DNA from: CAWBCR01 sp963787375 | Lineage (GTDB): Bacteria; Chloroflexota; Anaerolineae; Aggregatilineales; UBA3940 | Length of the DNA: 37,814 nt | Reading direction: 5' to 3' | NCBI GenBank assembly: GCA_963787375.1 | Contig: CAWBCR010000025.1 | Coordinates: forward strand, 1 to 37,814 | Program-made: the position numbers and the translations under genes | Notes under the pieces: model-generated | The model's input: the letters and a program-made list of their open reading frames with translations, nothing else | What the model was told of the DNA's origin: nothing | The model's database searches: none | Shown here: piece by piece, positions 31,333 through 37,814 of the stretch | Position numbering within the stretch: the stretch's first letter is position 1 | Layout: each line of letters starts with the position of its first letter

Positions 31333-33222
31333 TTAGATCGCTGCTCCGTCGAAGAACACGCGCAGCCATAACTCCAGCGCAGCCAGCGCCCAGGCGCGCA
31401 TGTAGGGGCCTTTGCCGGCCTTGAAGTCGTCGTACACGCGGACCATAGCCTCCGACTTGAACAGCCCGCGCCGCTCAACAGACTGCCGCGAGAACACGTC
31501 ATCGAGCACATCGCGCAGGTCGGTGCGCATCCAGGATGCTACTGGCATCTCGAAACCCCGCTTGGGCCGGTCGAGGATGTCCTTCGGCAGCACGTCTTTG
31601 AGCGCCTGGGTGAAGATCCACTTCCCGCGCCCGCCGCGCAGCTTCAACTCTGCCGGGATGCACACCGCGAACTCGACCAGCTTATGGTCGATGAGCGGAA
31701 CACGCACTTCGAGCGAATGGGCCATACTCATCGCGTCGGTGTCACGCAGAAGCGTGTGCGTCATGTAGTTGAGCAGCTCAAGCCGGGTGAGCTGCGCGAT
31801 GCTGTCTTTGTTGGCGGGGTGAACGTACTGCGCCAGGTAATCGAGCGACGACTCTGGCGCGAGCAGTGCCGCGACCGTCTGCGGCGTGTATAACGCCAGC
31901 TTGGCCTGCTCGCCGTACAGGATGCGCACCCGCTCGTAACGGCTCAGGAAGTCGCCGTCGACCCATTTCAAAGCCCGGTTCAGCGGATCCAGCAGCGAAG
32001 CCGTGCTGCGCGCAGCCTGTCTGGCAAACCCGGGCGCGGCGTTCCACATGCCGCCGGCGCGGTCGGCTCGCTGGAACGTCCTGAACTGCGGATAGCCGGC
32101 GAACAGTTCGTCGCCACCCAGCCCGGACAGCGCCACCTTGACATGTTTGGCCGTCGCCTGCGAGACAAGGTACGTGTTCAGCCCATCGCCGCTGGGCTGG
32201 TCCATGGCGCGGATGATCTGCTCAAGCTCCTCGCGCACCTGCCGCCCGCTGACGACTACCTCGGTATGATCGGTGCCGTAGTGTTCGGCCAGCAGCCGCG
32301 CGTCCGAGCGCTCGTCGATGCTGCTGCCCTCCTCGCCAAAGCCGATCGAGAAGGTGCGCAGGCGCTCGCCGCTGGCGCGCGTCATCAGCGCGACGACCGC
32401 GCTGGAGTCGATGCCGCCCGATAGGAACGCGCCGACCTGCACATCGGCGATCATCCGCAGCCGGATCAACTCTTCGAGCAGATCGCGCAGCCGCACGATG
32501 ATCTCGTGCTCGCTCATGAACAGCGAGTCAGAAGGTGGGAGCGCCCAGTACTGTTTGATCTTAAGCACGCCTTTGACGTACGTGAGGAAGTGGCCGGGGG
32601 GCAGCATCGCGACACTGTCGAGGATGGAGTAGGGGCTTGGCACCGCGTAGAACGAGAGGTAATGGTGAAGCGCTGCATAGTTCAGCCGAGGCTCGGCCAG
32701 GCCGGTCGCAAGCAACGCCTTGAGCTCGGAGGCAAATGCCAGCCGGGGACCGCCCGGCTCGTCCGCCAGCCGCTGGGCATAATACAGCGGCTTGATGCCC
32801 AGCCGGTCGCGCGCGGCGAACAGGCTGGCTTCGACTTTGTCCCAGATGGCAAAGGCGAACATCCCGCGCAGATGGTCGAGGCACTGCTCGCCCCATTCCA
32901 TGTAAGCGTGCAGAATCACTTCGGTGTCGCTGTCGGAGACGAAATGATGCCCTGCCTCGATAAGTTCCTGCCGCACCGCCTGATAGTTGTACGTCTCGCC
33001 GTTGTAGACGATGGTGTAACGCCCGTCCTCGGAGGACATCGGCTGGTGGCCACCCGGCGACAGGTCGATGATAGCCAGGCGGGTGTTCGCCAGCGAAACC
33101 GGCAGCGGCTCGCGCGCCACGAAGATGCCGTGATCGTCCGGTCCACGGTGACAGATGGCACTGGCGGCTGCCTCAGCCATCTGCTCATCTGCGATGTTTA
33201 CGACTCCCCAGATTCCGCACAT
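31333..33222 (-). CDS. asparagine synthetase B-family amidotransferase (AsnB 2)
   Basis: A 629-residue glutamine-dependent amidotransferase of the AsnB family. The glutaminase domain is intact: Cys2 (MCGIWG), HRGPDDHG (25-32), NTRLAIIDLSPGGHQP (46-61), YNGETYN (73-79) and SDTE (98-101). The synthetase domain has the PPi loop SGGIDSS (268-274) and SGLGGDELFAGY. It could make asparagine, but within a polysaccharide operon such enzymes are often thought to amidate uronic acids. The start is the ATG at 33222, giving the mature Cys at position 2, preceded by GGAG; eight codons of upstream frame are ignored. It lies 7 nt after the GT-C gene. Confidence 0.92.
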   Translation of the reverse strand: MCGIWGVVNIADEQMAEAAASAICHRGPDDHGIFVAREPLPVSLANTRLAIIDLSPGGHQPMSSEDGRYTIVYNGETYNYQAVRQELIEAGHHFVSDSDTEVILHAYMEWGEQCLDHLRGMFAFAIWDKVEASLFAARDRLGIKPLYYAQRLADEPGGPRLAFASELKALLATGLAEPRLNYAALHHYLSFYAVPSPYSILDSVAMLPPGHFLTYVKGVLKIKQYWALPPSDSLFMSEHEIIVRLRDLLEELIRLRMIADVQVGAFLSGGIDSSAVVALMTRASGERLRTFSIGFGEEGSSIDERSDARLLAEHYGTDHTEVVVSGRQVREELEQIIRAMDQPSGDGLNTYLVSQATAKHVKVALSGLGGDELFAGYPQFRTFQRADRAGGMWNAAPGFARQAARSTASLLDPLNRALKWVDGDFLSRYERVRILYGEQAKLALYTPQTVAALLAPESSLDYLAQYVHPANKDSIAQLTRLELLNYMTHTLLRDTDAMSMAHSLEVRVPLIDHKLVEFAVCIPAELKLRGGRGKWIFTQALKDVLPKDILDRPKRGFEMPVASWMRTDLRDVLDDVFSRQSVERRGLFKSEAMVRVYDDFKAGKGPYMRAWALAALELWLRVFFDGAAI

Positions 33223-33229
33223 AGCTCCG

Positions 33230-35129
33230 TCATTTCTCCAACCCATCGAGCGCGTACAACCGGGTGCGCGGCCCGGAATAGATCAGGCGCGCGTGCTGTG
33301 CCAGAAAACCCGGCTGGGTGAACAGATACCTGTCATCCGGGTCGGTGTTGAAGACCAGGATATAGCCGATATGGTGGTCGGCCAGCGCGGCCAGCAGCGC
33401 TGACGGATCGGTGAACGTTTCGTAGGCCAGCCGGTCGCCCCAGTTAGGCGAGACGAGGTCCGGTGTGACGTACAGTGGGCTGCTGGCATGCTCGGTCAGC
33501 ACGCGGGCGCTCGGTCCCAGCCGGTTCAGCGCCTGGATAGTCGCCCAGTCAGGGTTCGACGGGCTGGCAATGGTATCGTGCCACTGCTGGAGAAACGCCT
33601 CGCGCAATTCAATCCCCAGCGCCACGCGATAGGCACCGCTCCAGTATAACACGCCGAAGCCGTTCATCACGTTCCAGCCCAGGATGATCACCGCAACCGG
33701 AAGCACGACCGCGCGCAGTTTGCCCGCCTGCCGGTCGACACGCCACAGCACCAGCCCGGCGACAACAGCCAGCAGCACCAGCCCCGGCAGGAAATGCCGC
33801 ACCGCCTGCTTGACCAGGAACCAGACAATCGAGAAAACGAAGGCGTAGGCCAGCATCTTCCAGGCGACCCGCTCGCCGCGCAGCAGCCCCAGCAACAGCC
33901 CCAGCGGGATCGCCAGCAGGAAGATCGGTCCGGCGATGAAGCCCAGGTAAAAACCGGGCCGGGTGTGCCCCAGCGACGCGTTCCACAGGTTGGTCAGGTA
34001 CCCGCCGACCGTCCACGGGTAAAACACCTCAGTGCCCAGCTCGGCGCGCGGCGATGGCGTCCCGCCAAACCAGCGCGCGAACTGGTCGGCAAAGACGGGA
34101 TAGAACGGGTTATGGTGCGCAATCCCGTTGTACAGGTAATAGGGCAGCGCCGCGACGATCACCGCCGCGCCGAAAGCCATCGCCGCGCGCAACAGGCTGC
34201 GCCATTCGCCACGGCGCAGGTGCCACAGCGTCAGCCAGCCTCCCAGCAGCCCAATACTGATGACTGTCTCAGTCTTCGTTCCGGCGGCCAACCCCAGGCA
34301 TAGCCCGGCGAGGATCAGCCAGCGGGCGGACGGGTCCGCCTCACGGTTGGGGAGGTCGGCGGCCTGCAGCCAGCGGAAGAACGCCGCCAGCGCCAGCGTC
34401 TCGAAGAACGCCCAGCCTAGGTCGACCTTGGCCGACTGCGCCAGATAGCCCACGTCGGGCACGGTGGTGATCACCACCGCCGCCAGCCCGGCAACTTCGG
34501 GTCGGAAGTGCAGGCGCGCCAGTGCGTAGACGCCCAGCACCAGCAGCGCGCTCATTCCCAGGCCGGTGATCAGCGTGGCGAGGCTGTAGCTATGGCGCAG
34601 CAGCAGCGCCCACGCCGAGAGCATCATCATGTTGCCGGGCAGCGTCGAGGCCCAGATGTGCGAGGGCTGTACGTAGCGCCCGGCATCGACCCAGTAGCGG
34701 GCGGTGAGCAGGTACTGGTGAACAGTATCGCCCTCAATCGGGGGCGCAAGGTCCGCGACAAGGTTCACGATGGCAAAAGCCGCTGCAGCCAGCACAGCCA
34801 GCCGCATGAACCAAGACGACCGCCATAACTGGCGCGCAAGCTGCCATGCAATGCTGAGGTCACTACGCAGCATCCGGTGCTGCGCCAGCGCAAGGATTAC
34901 CCCGACGGCCAGCACCGCCCAGCCCGCCGCCGGGCGCAGCCAGCCTACCAGCGCCAGCCCGAAAAGCAGCGTGACCACCGCGCCCAACCCGAACGCGAAC
35001 GTGTAGGCGAGGTCGGCGGCGCGGCCCCACAGCGGCAGCTTCACCAGCCGCCGCAGCACGTGGCCTATCCCGTATATCGCCAGCAGCATCAGTCGCGGCG
35101 ATCAGCAGGTCAATCAGCATATTGCTCAT
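33230..35129 (-). CDS. GT-C-type membrane glycosyltransferase (frameshift near the start)
   Basis: A polytopic membrane protein of about 632 residues with some 12 helices in its first 480 residues and a soluble C-terminal about 130 residues. The outer loop after the third or fourth helix has PIEGDTVHQY, the acidic motif expected of GT39/GT83-like enzymes. The readable frame opens only at 35089, but the true start is probably the ATG at 35129, which overlaps the previous stop (ATGA); an extra base near 35092 separates MSNMLIDLLIAA from LMLLAIYGIG. Length after repair is consistent. It likely uses a polyprenyl-phosphate sugar on the outer face. No close match to a Wzy polymerase is claimed, though O-antigen ligase/polymerase-like function cannot be excluded. 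Confidence 0.8.
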
Positions 35130-36475
35130 TGGATGATGTGCAGCAGCGGAGCCAGGATTCTGGTCTGGATAGCCAAACCGTGAATGGCGATCTGGTGCTG
35201 CGCGTAAGCAACCAGCACTGCCACTGACCAGAGCGCAGCGACGGCTGTGCGCAGCCGCGAAGGAGCCGGCGCAGCCGCACTGACGGCCTCATAGGCGTCC
35301 AGCAACTGCTGCTCGACGACCGGGCGGGCGCAATGTTCCGCGGCGAAGGCCGCGCAACGCTCGCGCATCGCCGCCAGACCAGGATCACCCAGCAGGTCGA
35401 GGATAGCCTGAGCAAGCGGCTGTGGATCATCCATCTCGTCGACGAGGTAGCCCGTCTCGCCGTCGCGCACAATGCCTTCCGGCCCGCCGCAGCGGGTCGC
35501 GACGACAGGCGTACCGCAGGCCATCGCTTCCAGCATCACGATGCCCAGTCCCTCCTGTCGGGAAGGCAGCACGAACAGCTCAGCGCCCTGGTACAGTTGC
35601 AGCAGGTCGTCATCCGAGACGATCCCGCCAAACGTCAGCACGTCTTCGCCCAGCCCCAGTGAGGCGGCGAGATCGCGCAGCGCGCTGCCCGGCTCTTCGC
35701 CGACCAGCACCAGGCGCAGGTCGGGGTGCTGCGCCCGCACCCGCGCGAAGGCTCGCAGCAGCAGGCTGACGTTCTTACGCGGGTCGTTGATTCGCGCCGC
35801 GAGCAGCAAATAGCGTCCGTAGGGTGAGCGCTCACGTGCTGCCGGATCGGGTTTGAGCCGGGCGGTGTCGACCGGGAACAGCGCCGTCTCGATGCGGTCG
35901 GCGGCCTGTGGCGCTGCCTGCCGAATGCGTTCCGCGGTGTGATAGCTGAGCGTCAGAATGCGGTCGGCCCGGCGCAGCACAAACCTTTCCTGCCATGCAA
36001 GAAGCGGCCAGGTGGGGCTCGACAGCACGCCGCGCGCCCACACATCGCCAACGGCGGCTTTGGCCTTCAGCTCGTCTTCATAAAGCGTTGCGATCCACAG
36101 CGTGTAGGGAATCCCGCGCGCGGCCAGCGGCAGCGCCACGTGTGCGCTGCCGGAAACAACAAACACAGCCCCGTATTGACCCAGCAGCGGCCCGAATAAA
36201 AAGTGGGGCGCGGCGTAAAACAACCACAGCGGAACAGGGGGAGCGGGAACAAGCACGGTGCGCATGCCGCGCTCCTCAACCGCCCGTGGTTTCCAGTCGT
36301 GGAGCGTGTGCAGGATGCGCGCCGCCGCCGACATCTGCCCGGCGGCAAACTGCGCGTGGTACACTACCGGCGTGCGACCTAAACGCGCCAGCAGCGCATA
36401 CAGCGTATCGACCAGCGCCGGAACTCCACCGGGGCTGGCCGCTTCGATGGTCAGGATGGCTGCCTGCTCTGCCAT
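35126..36475 (-). CDS. family 4 glycosyltransferase, first gene of the operon
   Basis: A 449-residue GT-B enzyme. Its acceptor half has GGVPALVDTLYALLARLGR and WIATLYEDEL; the donor half has LLAARINDPRKNVSLLLRAF, RLVLVGEEPG and the E-x7-E motif EGLGIVMLE followed by CGTPVVATRCGGPEG. A hydrophobic segment near the C-terminus (from about residue 415) may contact the membrane. The ATG at 36475 is chosen; the frame extends upstream across the promoter and cannot be coding there. It is the first gene after the promoter at 36517-36545. Donor unknown. Confidence 0.9.
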   Translation of the reverse strand: MAEQAAILTIEAASPGGVPALVDTLYALLARLGRTPVVYHAQFAAGQMSAAARILHTLHDWKPRAVEERGMRTVLVPAPPVPLWLFYAAPHFLFGPLLGQYGAVFVVSGSAHVALPLAARGIPYTLWIATLYEDELKAKAAVGDVWARGVLSSPTWPLLAWQERFVLRRADRILTLSYHTAERIRQAAPQAADRIETALFPVDTARLKPDPAARERSPYGRYLLLAARINDPRKNVSLLLRAFARVRAQHPDLRLVLVGEEPGSALRDLAASLGLGEDVLTFGGIVSDDDLLQLYQGAELFVLPSRQEGLGIVMLEAMACGTPVVATRCGGPEGIVRDGETGYLVDEMDDPQPLAQAILDLLGDPGLAAMRERCAAFAAEHCARPVVEQQLLDAYEAVSAAAPAPSRLRTAVAALWSVAVLVAYAQHQIAIHGLAIQTRILAPLLHIIQ

Positions 36476-36516
36476 GACATGTCTGCTTTGCTCACATCCG
36501 TGTTCAGAACGCGGGA

Positions 36517-36545
36517 ATTGTAACATGTGCATAGGGCCTTTCCAA
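36517..36545 (-). promoter_or_regulatory. promoter of the polysaccharide operon
   Basis: TTGGAA (36540-36545) and TACAAT (36517-36522) with a 17-nt spacer on the minus strand. The predicted start near 36510 leaves a leader of about 35 nt before the ATG at 36475. It is the only clear promoter seen for the 16 genes below it. Confidence 0.65.
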
Positions 36546-36585
36546 CCCACGCGACGGCCGCGTTTTTCGCACACTTACACCTCGT

Positions 36586-36615
36586 TCGATAGACGGATCT
36601 GCCGAAAGCTATAAT
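36586..36615 (+). promoter_or_regulatory. promoter of the divergent GT4 gene
   Basis: TCGATA (36586-36591) and a perfect TATAAT (36610-36615), 18-nt spacer, with the predicted start about 31 nt before the ATG at 36653. The -35 boxes of the two divergent promoters are 40 nt apart, so one regulator could affect both. Confidence 0.6.
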
Positions 36616-36652
36616 GTCGCCGCACTCCCGGCCCGCAGAAACTGGAGCCAGT

Positions 36653-37792
36653 ATGCGCTCGTTGGACGTCATCGTCTCATCTGGAGGTAAGTTCCACGCC
36701 TACGAAATCGTGCGCGGCGCGCAGCGCGCTGGCTACCTGAAGCGATTCATCACCACTATCTTCGACCGCTACGAGACCGGCATCGACCGCCATAAAGTGC
36801 GGCAGATCGTGCTGCCGGAACTGCTGGGGATGGCTATCCAGACGGTGCCTATCCCGGCTAGCGTCTACTATTCCTATTTGGTGCGCGACAACCTGTTTGA
36901 CCTGCTCGCGCGGCGCTTCGTCGATGGTGGCGACATCCTCGACGTGTTCAATCATTTCGGACTGTACTCGATGCGCAAAGCCCGCCGCCTGGGCATGAAG
37001 ACACTTGTCGAGCGTTCGTCGGCGCACCCGGTGGAGCATCACCAGATTCTCGGCGAGGAATATGCCCACTATGGTCTGCATTTCTCGGACGCCAACCGCC
37101 TGCTGTTCCGCAAGCACGAGCAGGAGTACGCCGAGGCCGACGCGATCATGGTGCCCTCGGAATTCGTGTGGCGCTCGATGGTGGCGCATGGCATCCCCGA
37201 AGCGAAGCTGCGCCGGGTGCACTTCGGGTTCGCGCCAGAGCGATTCAAAGTGATGCCCGGCGTCAAGGCCGACAGCACCTTCCGCGTCCTGTTTGTGGGT
37301 GCGATCAGCCTGCAGAAGGGCGTGCAGTACCTGCTCGAAGCCTTCAAGCGGCTCAACCTGCCCGACGCGGAGCTGGTCCTTGCCGGCGGCTCGTTCCCCG
37401 ACAGCCGCGCCTTCCTGCCACAGTACGAGGGGCTGTACCGGCACATCCCGTTTGTGCCGCAGGAGCAGCTTGTCGAAATCTACAACACGGCCTCGGTGTT
37501 TGTGCTGCCCTCGCTTCAGGATGGCTTCGGCATGGTGGTGTATGAGGCGGCAGCCTGCGGCCTGCCGGTGATCGTCACCGAGAACGTCGGCGCGGACATC
37601 CGCGACGGGCAGGACGGCTTCGTGGTGCCCATTCGCGACCCCGACGCGCTGGCAGATCGGCTGCTGCGCCTGTATCGTGACGACAGGCTGCGCCGCGCGA
37701 TGGGCCAGTCGGCGCATGACTACGTGCAGCAGTTCACCTGGGATGCTTATCAGCAGCAGGTGATCGCGCACTACGATGCAATCGCGCGCTGA
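36653..37792 (+). CDS. family 4 glycosyltransferase, divergent
   Basis: A 379-residue GT-B enzyme. It starts SLDVIVSSGGKFHAYEIVRG, has VERSSAHPVEHHQIL and EEYAHYGLHF in the acceptor half, and VLFVGAISLQKGVQYLLEAF, ELVLAGG and the acidic-x7-E motif DGFGMVVYE in the donor half. The ATG at 36653 is chosen, with GGAG 7 nt upstream; 13 codons of upstream frame lie over the promoter. It is transcribed away from the polysaccharide operon and probably belongs to a second glycan transcription unit that continues beyond the window. Substrate unknown. Confidence 0.92.
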   Translation: MRSLDVIVSSGGKFHAYEIVRGAQRAGYLKRFITTIFDRYETGIDRHKVRQIVLPELLGMAIQTVPIPASVYYSYLVRDNLFDLLARRFVDGGDILDVFNHFGLYSMRKARRLGMKTLVERSSAHPVEHHQILGEEYAHYGLHFSDANRLLFRKHEQEYAEADAIMVPSEFVWRSMVAHGIPEAKLRRVHFGFAPERFKVMPGVKADSTFRVLFVGAISLQKGVQYLLEAFKRLNLPDAELVLAGGSFPDSRAFLPQYEGLYRHIPFVPQEQLVEIYNTASVFVLPSLQDGFGMVVYEAAACGLPVIVTENVGADIRDGQDGFVVPIRDPDALADRLLRLYRDDRLRRAMGQSAHDYVQQFTWDAYQQQVIAHYDAIAR

Positions 37793-37814
37793 ACTGTATC
37801 GCCTCCATTCGCCT

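Noticed and set aside
31333..33222. Plain housekeeping asparagine synthetase unrelated to the operon
   Set aside because: Not fully excluded, but it is tightly coupled on both sides to glycan genes and a second AsnB-like gene is in the same operon.
36677..37771. Long open frame (364 codons) on the minus strand opposite the plus-strand GT4
   Set aside because: It mirrors a clear GT4 gene, has no family motif and a His/Val-rich composition typical of antisense frames in high-GC DNA.
1..37814. CRISPR arrays, insertion sequences, phage genes, attachment sites
   Set aside because: No regularly spaced repeats, transposase, integrase or phage motifs were found on either strand.

Overview
The window looks like the chromosome of a high-GC bacterium, probably a Chloroflexota (Anaerolineae-like) lineage. 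This is inferred from gene content: a YvcK protein with an N-terminal membrane hairpin, a fused homocysteine methyltransferase/MTHFR, a zinc-finger-like DUF177 protein, and large GT-C membrane glycosyltransferases, one with a C-terminal beta-sandwich. No marker gene settles the phylum. There are no mobile elements, CRISPR arrays or rRNA genes.

Region 1 (1-13.4 kb) is housekeeping. On the minus strand are yvcK, gap and pgk, then (upstream) a VTT-family membrane protein, udk and tRNA-Thr(CGT). On the plus strand are a lone PAS protein, a small membrane protein and a YitJ-type bifunctional methyltransferase/MTHFR. gatC-gatA, the primary sigma factor and a DUF177 protein follow on the minus strand. 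A plus-strand OmpR-type regulator at 12.7-13.4 kb has a receiver that has lost its phosphorylation residues.

Region 2 (13.4-36.5 kb) is one minus-strand polysaccharide/glycoconjugate operon of 16 genes, read from a good promoter at 36517-36545. In transcription order: GT4, GT-C, AsnB-type amidotransferase 2, GT2, GT4, heparinase II/III-like, fused MDR-Gfo/Idh oxidoreductase, TuaH-like GT, DPM-like GT2, DUF2304, GT4, AsnB-like 1 (no Cys nucleophile), NDP-sugar epimerase, GT4, WecA/MraY-like phosphoglycosyltransferase, GT-C with beta-sandwich. Most neighbours overlap or lie within 40 nt. A likely logic (inference): a sugar phosphate is loaded on polyprenyl phosphate, GT4/GT2 enzymes extend it, the DPM-like enzyme makes polyprenyl-P-sugar donors for the two GT-C enzymes, and the oxidoreductase, epimerase and AsnB enzymes modify sugars. 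No Wzx, Wzy or ABC exporter is in the window. A further GT4 gene runs divergently on the plus strand (36653-37792).

Several genes (pgk, gap, yvcK, gatC, one GT4, one GT-C) are interrupted by single-base indels. Most are one-base changes in short base runs and the flanking protein is well conserved, so consensus errors are the likeliest cause; yvcK carries about five in 450 bases. In these cases the coordinates given span the whole repaired gene.
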